From Streptomyces durmitorensis (GTDB lineage Bacteria; Actinomycetota; Actinomycetes; Streptomycetales; Streptomycetaceae): a stretch of 64,000 nucleotides of DNA. Position numbers and translations under genes: made by a program. The DNA lies in the NCBI RefSeq assembly GCF_023498005.1, contig NZ_CP097289.1, positions 5,580,001-5,644,000 on the forward strand. Direction: 5' to 3'. Below the pieces are notes generated by a model that was given only the letters and a program-made list of their open reading frames with translations, was not told where the DNA came from and did not search any database. Shown here piece by piece: positions 45,629-54,464 of this stretch. Each line of letters begins with the position of its first letter. Positions within the stretch are counted from its first letter, which is position 1.

Positions 45629-46801
45629 ATGCCCACCACCCTCATCACCAACATCGCCAGCCTCGTGACCAACGACCCCTCGCAAGGGGACGGCACCCCC
45701 CTCGGCCTCCTCACCGACGCAGCCGTCGTCCTCGACGGCGAGACCATCGCCTGGGTGGGCCCCGCCGCCAAGGCCCCCGCAGCGGACACCACCCACGACG
45801 CCCAGAACCGCGCCGCCATCCCCGGCTTCGTCGACTCCCACTCCCACCTGGTCTTCGCGGGCGACCGCACCCAGGAGTTCAACGCCCGCATGTCGGGCCG
45901 CGCGTACTCCGCCGGAGGCATCCGCACGACGGTGGCGGCGACCCGAGCGGCCACGGACGCCGCGCTGGAGGCGAACCTCACGCACTACCTCCGAGAGGCT
46001 CTACGCCAGGGCACGACGACGTTCGAGACGAAGTCGGGCTACGGCCTCAACACCGAGGACGAGGCCCGCGCACTGAAGATCGCGGCCCGCCACACGGACG
46101 AAGTCACGTTCATGGGCGCCCACATCGTCTCCCCGGACTACGCGGAGGACCCGGCCGCGTACGTCGAACTCGTCACCGGCGAGATGCTGGAGGCCTGCGC
46201 CCCGCACGCCCGCTGGATCGACGTCTTCTGCGAGAAGGGCGCCTTCGACGGCGACCAGGCCCGCGCGATCCTGACCGCGGGCAGGGCGAAGGGCCTGCAC
46301 CCCCGCATCCACGCCAACCAGCTCTCCTACGGCCCCGGCGTCCAGCTGGCGGTCGAACTGGACGCGGCGAGCGCAGACCACTGCACGCACCTCACGGACG
46401 CGGACGTGGACGCCCTGGCGAACAGCGACACGGTGGCGACACTGCTCCCGGGTGCGGAGTTCTCCACCCGCGCCGAGTGGCCGGACGCCCGCCGCATCCT
46501 GGACGCGGGCGCGACGGTCGCCCTCTCCACGGACTGCAACCCGGGCTCGTCCTTCACGTCTTCAGTGCCCTTCTGCATCGCCCTCGCCGTACGGGACATG
46601 GGCATGACCCCGGACGAGGCGATCTGGTCCGCCACGGCGGGCGGCGCGGCGGCCCTGCGCCGCACGGACATCGGAGTCGTACGCGAAGGCGCCCGCGCCG
46701 ACCTCGCACTCCTCGACGCTCCGAGCCATGTCCACCTGGCCTACCGTCCCGGCGTTCCACTGGTCGGCGAGGTGTGGCAGCGGGGCATCCGCACCAGCTG
46801 A
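45629..46801 (+). CDS. hutI: Imidazolonepropionase
   Basis: A 390-residue amidohydrolase opening the imidazolone ring to N-formimidoyl-L-glutamate. Motifs: [20 protein letters not shown] (HxH metal site), [67 protein letters not shown] and [19 protein letters not shown] (Asp). The start ATG has GGAG upstream. The gene ends 10 bases from the stop of the minus-strand gene at 46812, with no terminator between. Confidence 0.96.
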   Translation: MPTTLITNIASLVTNDPSQGDGTPLGLLTDAAVVLDGETIAWVGPAAKAPAADTTHDAQNRAAIPGFVDSHSHLVFAGDRTQEFNARMSGRAYSAGGIRTTVAATRAATDAALEANLTHYLREALRQGTTTFETKSGYGLNTEDEARALKIAARHTDEVTFMGAHIVSPDYAEDPAAYVELVTGEMLEACAPHARWIDVFCEKGAFDGDQARAILTAGRAKGLHPRIHANQLSYGPGVQLAVELDAASADHCTHLTDADVDALANSDTVATLLPGAEFSTRAEWPDARRILDAGATVALSTDCNPGSSFTSSVPFCIALAVRDMGMTPDEAIWSATAGGAAALRRTDIGVVREGARADLALLDAPSHVHLAYRPGVPLVGEVWQRGIRTS

Positions 46802-46811
46802 CGCGCGTGGC

Positions 46812-48842
46812 TCACAGGCCGGTGGGCCCTTCGAGGGCCTGCAGCGTCCCCGCGGGCAGCCGGTCGTTGCCCCAGCTGCGCTCGATGTAGCCGATGATCC
46901 GCGCGATGTCTTCGGCGGGCACCCGCTCCGGTTCGCCGTGTTCGAGCGGGTCGGCGTGGAAGATGTAGAGCCGCGAGGCGAACTGGTCGAACGGCAGGGA
47001 GGCCTCGCCGAACCGCTCGCCGTTGCCCGCGGTGGAGACGACGACGCCGTCGCCCCAGTCCTGGCCGCTGTCGTTGTTCGGGTTGAAGAAATACACCCGC
47101 ATGACGTCCTGCGGATCCGGCGCGGTCCGCAGGATCGTGATCGCGTGCCAGCCGACGTAGCGGGCCGCGCTGTCGGTGACGGCGACGCCGGCCGGCTGCG
47201 GATGGATCAGCGGCTGCTCGCCGTTGTAGGACGGGTGGTAGCTGGTGTGGAACTGCCGCAGGAACTCGTCGAGATCGACCAGGTTGCCGGTCGCGACGTC
47301 GACGTTGATGTGGAAGCCACGGGCCGACCACCAGCCGTGGAACTCGGGGTTGATCCACCGGTGCGGGTCCCCCGGCCGCGCGGCGCAGCGCCGCCCCATC
47401 TCGGCGTAGATCCGGTCCAGGTGGGGCACCACGAGCAGCGATACGGGATCCAGGTCCATCGGCAGCGTGCTCGCGACTCCGCTCTCGCTGTCCTTCGACG
47501 AGATCGGCTGACCCTCGAAGTGCATGAGGACCTCGTCGTCGCGGGCCGCCCAGACCACCATTTGCAGCAGGTAGTCCGGGTCGTTGTACGACCACATCGA
47601 AAGGGCGCGGGCCGACTGGCAGGTGGGGTTGTCGCCCTGGCCGACGCCGAGCGGCTGGCCCAGCATCGAGAGCACCCCGGCGACCAGCCGCGCCCGAGGC
47701 CCCGGCACCTCGCCGAAGACCGTCGTCAACCGCTCCCGCGCGACCGGGGAGAGCTCAAGGGAAAGCTGGCGCCACAGCGCGGGCACGACCGGCGGCTCGT
47801 AGAGGATGCCGCGGTCGAGCAGCAGCGCGAGGCCGTAGATGCTCTGCGCGGTCTGCGGGTGCACGGCCACCTCGATCAGCCGGTGCACCAGTTGGCTGTA
47901 GCGCAGCAGGCAGTTCCGGCCCGTGTCGGAGAGACCGAGCGCCTCACCGACGAGGTAGTCGCTCTCGCGCAGCAGGAACCGGAGCAGTTCCGCGTGGTAC
48001 GGCGACACCAGGCCGGTGTCGTGCATCGCCCGCGCGAACCCCGTCGCCTCGTACTGCAGGCCGCCGGTGTCCATCGCCTCGAGGCGGGAGCGGAAGACGT
48101 CGATGCCCGGGTCGTCCCGGCACGCCTCGGTGGTCCCGAACAGGCTCGTGATGAGCCGGTCGATGCCCTGCCCCGACGACACGCCGAGAGCGACGTCCGG
48201 GTCGTCGCGGTAGACCGCGATCCGGGTGATCAGGGACTGCACCGTCTCGACCTGGATCGGACGCTGGCGCAGGATCCGCCAGATCTCGTCGACCAGGTTG
48301 TCCAGGACGCTGTCGTAACCGATCTCGTCGGCGAGGTGGCGGAACAGGTCCCGGACGAGCTGTGCGGTGCGGCCCTGCTGGATGCGTTCGGCCTCGCTGG
48401 GCGCGCCGAACAGCAGCTCCAGGTTGGTCGCCAGTACCTGGGAGAGGAACTGGCGGGCGTCTTCGGCGGGCAAGGTCGGGTGCGCGAAGTCGCCGCGGGC
48501 GACGGCGAGCATGCGCAGCTCGCTGGCCGCCTCCATGACGACGGTGTCCGCGTTCGTGCTGTGCAGGCTCGGGCCGACCAGCGCCGGGACGAGGATCTCC
48601 GGTGACGCCCAGTCCGTCTCGTGGAAGAGCCCGGCTTCCTCGAGGGCCTGCGCCCTGGCCTGGACCGCCGCGGCGCCGCCCGGCTGCATGAGCACCCGCC
48701 GCAGTGCTTCCAGGACCCGCCGCAGCTTCGTGTGCTTGCCGAACTCGCGGGTCTCGGCCATGGCCTGGATGGCGTCGTCGAGCGAGGCCACGCGCTTGTC
48801 CAGCGTCGTGGCCTCACTGTTGACGTCGACGGTCGGTTTCAA
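46812..48842 (-). CDS. Unrecognised 676-residue protein with a papain-like Cys/His/Asn pattern, paired with an ATP-grasp enzyme
   Basis: I recognise no named family. The N-terminal 400 residues are predicted helical with Arg/Leu-rich repeats. The C-terminal 280 residues carry a sequence arrangement typical of papain- or transglutaminase-like folds: GDNPTCQSARALSMWSYNDP with Cys near residue 408, YVGWHAITILRTAP with His near residue 566, and VYFFNPNNDSGQDWGDG with Asn/Asp near residues 587-592. No signal peptide or transmembrane segment is seen, so it should be cytosolic. The start is TTG preceded by GAGGG; no closer ATG exists before residue 28. It begins 40 bases after the ATP-grasp gene on the same strand, so the two form an operon. 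Confidence 0.75.
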   Translation of the reverse strand: MKPTVDVNSEATTLDKRVASLDDAIQAMAETREFGKHTKLRRVLEALRRVLMQPGGAAAVQARAQALEEAGLFHETDWASPEILVPALVGPSLHSTNADTVVMEAASELRMLAVARGDFAHPTLPAEDARQFLSQVLATNLELLFGAPSEAERIQQGRTAQLVRDLFRHLADEIGYDSVLDNLVDEIWRILRQRPIQVETVQSLITRIAVYRDDPDVALGVSSGQGIDRLITSLFGTTEACRDDPGIDVFRSRLEAMDTGGLQYEATGFARAMHDTGLVSPYHAELLRFLLRESDYLVGEALGLSDTGRNCLLRYSQLVHRLIEVAVHPQTAQSIYGLALLLDRGILYEPPVVPALWRQLSLELSPVARERLTTVFGEVPGPRARLVAGVLSMLGQPLGVGQGDNPTCQSARALSMWSYNDPDYLLQMVVWAARDDEVLMHFEGQPISSKDSESGVASTLPMDLDPVSLLVVPHLDRIYAEMGRRCAARPGDPHRWINPEFHGWWSARGFHINVDVATGNLVDLDEFLRQFHTSYHPSYNGEQPLIHPQPAGVAVTDSAARYVGWHAITILRTAPDPQDVMRVYFFNPNNDSGQDWGDGVVVSTAGNGERFGEASLPFDQFASRLYIFHADPLEHGEPERVPAEDIARIIGYIERSWGNDRLPAGTLQALEGPTGL

Positions 48843-48882
48843 AGCGTTTCCCTCGGGTTGGCCTCCTGCGTCGACGGGGCCG

Positions 48883-50124
48883 TCAGACGTAGAAGTCGAG
48901 CTCTTCCTGCTTCTTCAACAGGTCGCGCATCCGGTAAGGGTCATCACCGAAGAAGTACACCAGACCCCAGTGGGTGCCGAACGCGGTCCTCTTGGTGACA
49001 GTCTCCTCTAGCGGGGTCGAAAGGTCGTGCGACTCGTAGTAGTCGTCGTCCTCGGTCTCCTCCGGGATCTCCAGGTCGCTGACGACGCGACGGCGCGGGT
49101 ACACACCGAAGCAGCCTGCGATCCCGGACGCGTCGACGACCTCGCGCGGGAAGAAGGCGTCTATCTCCTCCTCGGTCGTCTTCGGGTCGAAGGCCAGCAC
49201 AAGACCCTGGTACGCGTTGAACCCGTATGCCCGTTCCAGCAGCTCGAACACCTTGAAGCCCGGCGGCCGGTAGGCGACCTCGCCGAAGTACATCTCGCCG
49301 TCACTGGTGACGAAATACTCCGGGTGCACGAAGCCGAATTCGATGTCGAACGTCTTGATGAGCTTCTCGATCTGCGCAGTGATCTGCGGGCGGTACCGCT
49401 CCAGTTCGGGGGTCGCCGGCACGAACACCGAATATCCCAGCGTGACGTATTCGGAGATGTTGAGGAACTTGATCTTCCCGTTGTGCACCCACGCCTCGAC
49501 CGCGAACTCCCAGCCGTCGAGATGGGATTCCATGAGAAACGGGAACTCCTCGTCCGGAATCGTGTCGACCTCGTCCGGAGTGCGGATGACACGGTGCCCG
49601 AGGCATCCCGCCTTGTCGAACGCCTTGAGATGGATCGGGTCGTTCGGGTCGCCGTCCAGCTTGAGCAGGGTCTGATTGACGCGCTTGAGGAAGCGGGTCA
49701 CGTCGTCCCGGTCGTGGGCCTCCTCGAAGATTCCGACCCGGATGCCGCCGAGTTGTGCGCGGCGCTTCATCAGCGCCTTGTCCCGCAGCAGCATGGCCTG
49801 ACCGTACAGACGCGGGTTGTCGAGGAGGACGGAGTTGATCGCCCCGGCCCATTCGACGGTTTCCTCGTACAGCGGGATCGCGACGTCGACGCCCTCGCTC
49901 TGAAGGGTCTCGGCGATCTCCATGGAGCGGTCGTTGAGCCGTTCGAAATTCCACGGTACGAAGGGGATGCCGTGGTCGACGCAGTATTCCTCGGCCCACT
50001 CCGGCGCCACGACGACGTATCTCCGGTCGAACCGGTCGAGGGCTTCCACCGCGTTGAGACTCCAGCCGAGAAGCGCTACGTAGCCTTTGTCAGGGTTCTT
50101 GGTGGCCGGTTCGCCCTTTGTCAT
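48883..50124 (-). CDS. ATP-grasp carboxylate-amine ligase-like protein
   Basis: A 413-residue ATP-grasp protein of the D-Ala ligase/BacD-like type. Visible core segments: KALMKRRAQLGGIRVGIF (central domain start), PIHLKAFDKAGCLGHRVI (glycine loop and Lys), FLMESHLDGWEFAVEAWVHNGKIKF (nucleotide and metal region), and HPEYFVTSDGEMYFGEVAYRPPGFKVFELL (Mg2+ ligands Glu and the terminal Arg-Pro-Pro-Gly). The N-terminal 100 residues form a Rossmann-like preATP-grasp domain (GYVALLGWSLNAVEAL). Such enzymes join a carboxylate to an amine through an acyl phosphate. ATG 50124 has AAGGAGA eight bases upstream. Codon use is slightly less GC-biased than the neighbours'. Substrates are unknown. Confidence 0.88.
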   Translation of the reverse strand: MTKGEPATKNPDKGYVALLGWSLNAVEALDRFDRRYVVVAPEWAEEYCVDHGIPFVPWNFERLNDRSMEIAETLQSEGVDVAIPLYEETVEWAGAINSVLLDNPRLYGQAMLLRDKALMKRRAQLGGIRVGIFEEAHDRDDVTRFLKRVNQTLLKLDGDPNDPIHLKAFDKAGCLGHRVIRTPDEVDTIPDEEFPFLMESHLDGWEFAVEAWVHNGKIKFLNISEYVTLGYSVFVPATPELERYRPQITAQIEKLIKTFDIEFGFVHPEYFVTSDGEMYFGEVAYRPPGFKVFELLERAYGFNAYQGLVLAFDPKTTEEEIDAFFPREVVDASGIAGCFGVYPRRRVVSDLEIPEETEDDDYYESHDLSTPLEETVTKRTAFGTHWGLVYFFGDDPYRMRDLLKKQEELDFYV

Positions 50125-50230
50125 AGACCGTTTCTCCTTCGGCGCTCGCGCGCATCGACGGCGTGGCTGGTACGACCACCGCTGCCCGGCGAACTGCCGC
50201 GCAAACAAGGCCCGGTGCGATCCTGGCCCC

Positions 50231-50917
50231 ATGAAGACCATCGGCCTCATCGGCGGCATGAGCTGGGAGTCCAGCGCCGAGTACTACCGGCTGCTCAACG
50301 AACTCGTACGCGAGCGCCTTGGCGGCCTGCACTCCGCCCGCTGCGTGCTGTACTCCGTCGACTTCGCCGAGATCGAGCAGCTCCAGGTCGCGGGGGAGTG
50401 GGAGCAGGCGGGTGAGGTGCTCGCGCGGGCGGCCAAAGGGGTGGAGGCTGCGGGCGCCGATCTCGTGCTCATCTGCACCAACACCATGCACAAGGTCGCT
50501 GAACAGGTCCAGGAGGCTCTCTCCGTGCCTCTCCTGCACCTCGCGGACGCGACAGCCGACGCGGTGCTGCGCGGCGGCCTGCGGCGCGTGGGGCTGCTCG
50601 GCACCGCGTTCACCATGGAGCAGGACTTCTACCGGGAGCGGCTCGCCGCGCGGGGCCTTGAGGTGCTGGTGCCGGACGCGGAAGGGCGCGCGCTCGTGCA
50701 CCGCGTGATCTACGAGGAGTTGTGCCTCGGGGAGGTGCATGCGCGGTCCCGTGTCGGGTACCAGAACGTCATCGCCGATCTCGTACGAGAGGGAGCCGAG
50801 GGTGTGATTCTCGGATGCACGGAAATCGAGCTGCTCATCGGGCAGGAGCACAGCCCGGTGCCGGTCTTCCCGACGACCAGGCTGCACGCGGAGGCGGCCG
50901 TGGCGGCAGCCTTGTAG
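50231..50917 (+). CDS. Aspartate/glutamate racemase family protein
   Basis: A 228-residue cofactor-independent amino acid racemase of the aspartate racemase type. The opening KTIGLIGGMSWESSAEYYRLLNE is the family signature. The two active-site Cys residues are in LVLICTNTMHKVAEQV and GVILGCTEIELLIGQE. It would interconvert the enantiomers of Asp or Glu or of a related amino acid. The gene is divergent from the ATP-grasp operon with a 106-base shared region, so D-amino acids as ligase substrates are worth considering. Confidence 0.92.
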   Translation: MKTIGLIGGMSWESSAEYYRLLNELVRERLGGLHSARCVLYSVDFAEIEQLQVAGEWEQAGEVLARAAKGVEAAGADLVLICTNTMHKVAEQVQEALSVPLLHLADATADAVLRGGLRRVGLLGTAFTMEQDFYRERLAARGLEVLVPDAEGRALVHRVIYEELCLGEVHARSRVGYQNVIADLVREGAEGVILGCTEIELLIGQEHSPVPVFPTTRLHAEAAVAAAL

Positions 50918-50959
50918 GAAGCCGCGGGTACGAGCGGGCGCAGGCGGACGCAAAAAACA

Positions 50960-51038
50960 ACCCACCCGCCGCCCCTGCGCACATGACGCGGGGCAAACGG
51001 GTGGGTGGGTGGGAGTGATCCGTCGCGAAGCGGCGGTC
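50960..51038. repeat. Family A repeat copy with hairpin, between racemase and sigma genes
   Basis: acccacccg (50960-50968) pairs with cgggtgggt (50999-51007). Reading the minus strand, the family A order cgccgcttcgcgacggat, C-rich tract and acccacccg is found at 50990-51038. It separates the convergent racemase and sigma factor genes and may serve as their terminator. Confidence 0.75.
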
Positions 51039-51073
51039 CAGGAGCCCGTAAAAACGCCGAGCGGCGAGAACCC

Positions 51074-52033
51074 TCACTCGTCGACAGTCAATCCCTTGCG
51101 CAACTTGACGAGAGTCCGCGACAGCAGTCGCGACACATGCATCTGCGAGATGCCGAGCTCTTCGCCTATCTCCGACTGCGTCATGTTGGCGACGAAGCGG
51201 AGCGAGAGGATCTTCCGGTCACGGGACGGGAGTTCGGCGATCAGCGGCTTCAACGACTCGACGTACTCGATGCCTTCGAGTCCGTGGTCCTCGTAGCCGA
51301 TCCGGTCCGCGAGCGCGCCCTCGGAGTCGTCCTCCTCGGGCTGGGCGTCCAGCGAGCTCGCCGTGTAGGCGTTGGACGCCGCCATGCCTTCGACGACCTC
51401 GTCGTTGGAGATGCCCAGGCGCTCGGCGAGCTCGCCCACCGTGGGGGCGCGATCGAATTGCTGGGCGAGTTCGTCGCCCGCCTTGGCGAGGTCCAGTCGG
51501 AGTTCCTGAAGGCGGCGCGGGACGCGCACCGACCAACTCGTGTCGCGGAAGAAGCGCTTGATCTCGCCGACGATGGTCGGCATCGCGAAGGTGGGGAACT
51601 CGACGCCGCGGCTGAGCTCGAAGCGGTCGATCGCCTTGATCAGGCCGATGGTGCCGACCTGGATGATGTCCTCCATCGGCTCGCTGCGGGAGCGGAACCG
51701 GGAGGCGGCGAACTTGACCAGGGCGAGGTTGAGTTCTACCAGGGTGTTGCGCACGTACGCGTACTCGTGCGTGCCTTCCTCGAGCGACTCGAGGCGTTCG
51801 AAGAGGGTCTTGGAAAGAGCCCTCGCATCCAGCGGTCCCACCTCGTCGAACGGCGGGATCTCAGGCAGGTCGGCGAGGCCCTCAAGGGCTTCCGCCTCCG
51901 GTACGGACGTCAGGGCCGGGACGTTGTCCGGCGTGGCTTCCGTGCGGGGACCCGGGATCTCGGTCTCGATACGGTTCGGTGAGAGTGTCGACGTCGCTCG
52001 GTCAGTGCGCGATTCGTCGAGCCGGGGTGACAT
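51074..52033 (-). CDS. RNA polymerase sigma factor, SigB/SigF/SigG family
   Basis: A 319-residue alternative sigma factor. An acidic N-terminal extension of about 80 residues precedes region 2 (LVELNLALVKFAASRFRSRSEPMEDIIQVGTIGLIKAIDRFELSRGVEFPTFAMPTIVGEIKRFFRDTSWSVRVPRRLQELRL). It then has region 3 and region 4 (LPSRDRKILSLRFVANMTQSEIGEELGISQMHVSRLLSRTLVKLRKGL). This is the SigB-type stress/development group, of which S. coelicolor has nine members. ATG 52033 has GGAGG five bases upstream; 52045 and 52057 are alternatives. It is divergent from genes for an antagonist and an anti-sigma kinase, an arrangement like sigI-arsI-prsI (from memory). Confidence 0.93.
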   Translation of the reverse strand: MSPRLDESRTDRATSTLSPNRIETEIPGPRTEATPDNVPALTSVPEAEALEGLADLPEIPPFDEVGPLDARALSKTLFERLESLEEGTHEYAYVRNTLVELNLALVKFAASRFRSRSEPMEDIIQVGTIGLIKAIDRFELSRGVEFPTFAMPTIVGEIKRFFRDTSWSVRVPRRLQELRLDLAKAGDELAQQFDRAPTVGELAERLGISNDEVVEGMAASNAYTASSLDAQPEEDDSEGALADRIGYEDHGLEGIEYVESLKPLIAELPSRDRKILSLRFVANMTQSEIGEELGISQMHVSRLLSRTLVKLRKGLTVDE

Positions 52034-52283
52034 GGTGTCCTCCATCGTTCTCGGCATATGGCTGCCGATGCCAATACGTGCACTGCGGTGTGCGGCGCCT
52101 CCAAAGCCGTCCGTGTTGATTGCTGTCTCTTCTACCCCTACCCGTTTCCACGGCCCGGTCGCAAGTGCGTTCTGAGGCGAAATGTCCGATTCCGGGCGGA
52201 TGTTCGGGTACCCGAGCGCGTGTGGAAGGCGTAATGTTCAGGGGCGTCATCAACAGCCACGACGGTCGGAAGTGAGTGACGGA

Positions 52284-52652
52284 ATGGACCGCGGGACAGT
52301 CGGTAGCGCGCAGGGTGGCCGGCTTCTGGTCGAAGTCCGGGCCGAGGGCCCGAGCGTCGTCGTGACCCCGGCTGGTGAGTTGGATCACCACACGGCCGAT
52401 GTGTTGCGTGAACCACTCGAGGCCTGCCTCGACGACGGCTTCTCGCGGCTCGTCGTCGACTGTTCGCGCCTGGAGTTCATGGATTCCACCGGACTCAATG
52501 TCCTGCTGGGGGCTCGGCTCAAGGCCGAGGCCGCGGGGGGCGGAGTGCATCTGGCCGCGATGCAGCCGGTGGTGGCCCGAGTCTTCGAGATCACTGGAGC
52601 CGAGGCGGTCTTCACTGTCCACGACACGCTCGAAGCGGCGTTGGCCGACTGA
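52284..52652 (+). CDS. Anti-sigma factor antagonist (STAS domain)
   Basis: A 122-residue STAS-domain protein of the SpoIIAA/RsbV type. The phosphorylatable Ser lies in RLEFMDSTGLNVLLGARLKAEA (DST motif). Dephosphorylated antagonists release the sigma factor from its RsbW-like kinase. It is divergent from the sigma gene and 276 bases ahead of the kinase gene on the same strand. ATG 52284 is used; GTG 52272 is another candidate and neither has a strong Shine-Dalgarno sequence. Confidence 0.9.
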   Translation: MDRGTVGSAQGGRLLVEVRAEGPSVVVTPAGELDHHTADVLREPLEACLDDGFSRLVVDCSRLEFMDSTGLNVLLGARLKAEAAGGGVHLAAMQPVVARVFEITGAEAVFTVHDTLEAALAD

Positions 52653-52928
52653 CCGGGCGGCCCGCTGACGGAGCGTACTCAAGAGTTACGCGCCAGTTGT
52701 CTCTATGTGATCACCGCGTTACCAGCGTCACATGGGTTGCGTCGAATAAGTGGGTGTTCTCACGGTTCGGCCGGGCAGGAGACACCCTGGATCCGTCGAC
52801 AGCGGTCCACGCATCAATCGTTGCCAAGTCAACAGCAGGAACGGCCGAGCAGCCGATGATCCTCTTGGAGTCCCGCTACTTGTCCAGTTCCTTGTCCAGA
52901 GTCCTCTTGTCGGTGAGGTGAAGCGCTG

Positions 52929-53447
52929 ATGAGCACCACCCGGCCTTGTTCGCCGGGCGACCGCGGCCCGGAGTACCAGGCCGTCGTCGCGGACGCTCCC
53001 GTGGACCAGGTCGCTCCGGCGGCCACGGGTCGTCAGGGGCGCCAGGTCCGCAGGCTGAGCCTGAGCGGCGCGAGCGGCATCGTGCCGCTCGCCCGGGACT
53101 TCGCGCGTCAGTCGCTCCAGGCGTGGGGCTGGCTGCCCGCGGCGGGCGCCGACCAGCGGGCGGCGGCGGAGGACGTCCTCCTTGTCGTGTCCGAGCTGGT
53201 GACCAACGCGTGCCTGCACGCCGAGGGCCCCGACGAGCTCTGGCTCTCCTCCGACAGCAAGGTGCTGCGGATAGAGGTCTCCGACCGTGGCGCGGGCCAG
53301 CCCGCACCCCGCACCCCGCACCGCGCCGGCCGGCCCGGCGGGCACGGGATGTTCATCGTCCAGCGGCTCTGCCTGGACTGGGGAGTCGTCCGTACCCCGG
53401 GAGTCTCGGGCAAGACGGTGTGGGCAGAGCTGAGCGCGCCCGTGTAG
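52929..53447 (+). CDS. Anti-sigma factor / ATP-binding serine kinase (RsbW-like)
   Basis: A 172-residue HATPase_c-fold protein. The N-box is VVSELVTNACLHAEG, the G1 box is VSDRGAGQPAP and the G2 box is GRPGGHGMFIVQRLC. The N-terminal 40 residues are an Ala/Gly/Pro-rich tail. Proteins of this type bind and silence SigB-class factors and phosphorylate a STAS antagonist, here probably the one at 52284. The start ATG has GGTGAAG upstream. A hairpin with a U-rich tail ends the transcript. Confidence 0.9.
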   Translation: MSTTRPCSPGDRGPEYQAVVADAPVDQVAPAATGRQGRQVRRLSLSGASGIVPLARDFARQSLQAWGWLPAAGADQRAAAEDVLLVVSELVTNACLHAEGPDELWLSSDSKVLRIEVSDRGAGQPAPRTPHRAGRPGGHGMFIVQRLCLDWGVVRTPGVSGKTVWAELSAPV

Positions 53448-53488
53448 GGCCCGCTCAGTTCCCCCTTGGGTTACCCACGGTTCGTATG

Positions 53489-53515
53489 CGCGCCGGATCA
53501 CTGAGATCCGGCGCG
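53489..53515 (+). terminator. Terminator after the anti-sigma kinase gene
   Basis: An 11-bp perfect stem (cgcgccggatc/gatccggcgcg) with loop actga is followed by ttctttgtctt. Confidence 0.85.
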
Positions 53516-53626
53516 TTCTTTGTCTTCCCTCGGCAAGGCCCCGGGCGTACCTTGAGCGCCCAATCTGATGTGCCGTCAGTAAATCCGCACCGCGGCACGC
53601 CACGACCGGCATGAGGGGAACTTGAG

Positions 53627-54355
53627 GTGTCTCACCAGAAACGCAGGGCCGCGCTCGCGCTCGCCACGGCTCTGGCCGGTGGCTCGGCGGTGCTGATGGC
53701 CGCCCCCGCCGCGCAGGCCGAGGTCCAGGACGTCAACTACCAGTGCAAGACGCCCATCGGGAACAAGGGCGCGGTCTCGCCGATCGATATCAAGAGCGTC
53801 AAGAGCGGCAGCGGCTACAAACTCACCATGTCCTTCCAGAAGGGCGTCTCCTCCAGCCCCGTGGAGCTGGGCAAGGGCGCGATGAAGCCGAGCGCGCTCA
53901 TCAAGCTGGGCGGCGCGGAGAGCGGCACCGTGCCGGTCTCCGGGGCGCCCAACGACAAGGCGATCCCCGCCAACACCCCCATCAAGATCAGTGACCTGTC
54001 GGGGACGTACACGCCGAAGAAGAGCGGCAAGGTCACCTTCACCGCCGGTGTCCTGACGATCAAGGCGCTGGGCACGACGACGACGTGCACGCCGTCCAAC
54101 AGCCCCAAGCCCTCGCTCTCGCTCGACGTGAAGGGCTCGGGCGGCGGCGGAACCACGGGAGGCTCCGGCGGATCGAGCGACGACACCGGCTCCGGCGACT
54201 CGGCCAGCGCCCCCTCCGGCGGCGACGAGCTCCCGCAGACCGGCCCCGCGGACTCCGCGATCGCACTCGGCACCCTCGGCGGCACGGTGCTGCTCGCGGG
54301 CGCGGCGGGCGCGCTCTGGCTGACCCGCAGGAACCAGGCGGCACGGTCGCGCTAG
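53627..54355 (+). CDS. Secreted surface protein with C-terminal LPQTG sortase motif
   Basis: A 242-residue exported protein. The signal peptide (RRAALALATALAGGSAVLMAAPAAQA) is followed by one beta-rich domain of about 115 residues (QDVNYQCKTPIGNKG through TIKALGTTTTCTP). A Gly/Ser-rich spacer comes next, then a cell-wall sorting signal: LPQTG, a hydrophobic helix (ALGTLGGTVLLAGAAGALWL) and a basic tail TRRNQAARSR. It should be covalently linked to the cell wall by a sortase. The same domain occurs twice in the fourth gene of this cluster. The start is GTG. No function is known for this domain. The gene opens a four-gene set of surface proteins. Confidence 0.88.
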   Translation: MSHQKRRAALALATALAGGSAVLMAAPAAQAEVQDVNYQCKTPIGNKGAVSPIDIKSVKSGSGYKLTMSFQKGVSSSPVELGKGAMKPSALIKLGGAESGTVPVSGAPNDKAIPANTPIKISDLSGTYTPKKSGKVTFTAGVLTIKALGTTTTCTPSNSPKPSLSLDVKGSGGGGTTGGSGGSSDDTGSGDSASAPSGGDELPQTGPADSAIALGTLGGTVLLAGAAGALWLTRRNQAARSR

Positions 54356-54464
54356 TCGCGGTGCGCGGCGTCGCAGGGACGCGGTGACCGCGCGCGTCCC
54401 TGCCCGACCGCCGCGTACGACGCGTACAAAGCGCACGGAACGTACGAAGACCCAGGAGCCGCCG

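Noticed and set aside
52653..52928. A 74-residue open frame at 52697-52921 between the STAS and kinase genes
   Set aside because: It has no ribosome site, no coding-type composition and no homology I can see; the interval looks like a promoter region.
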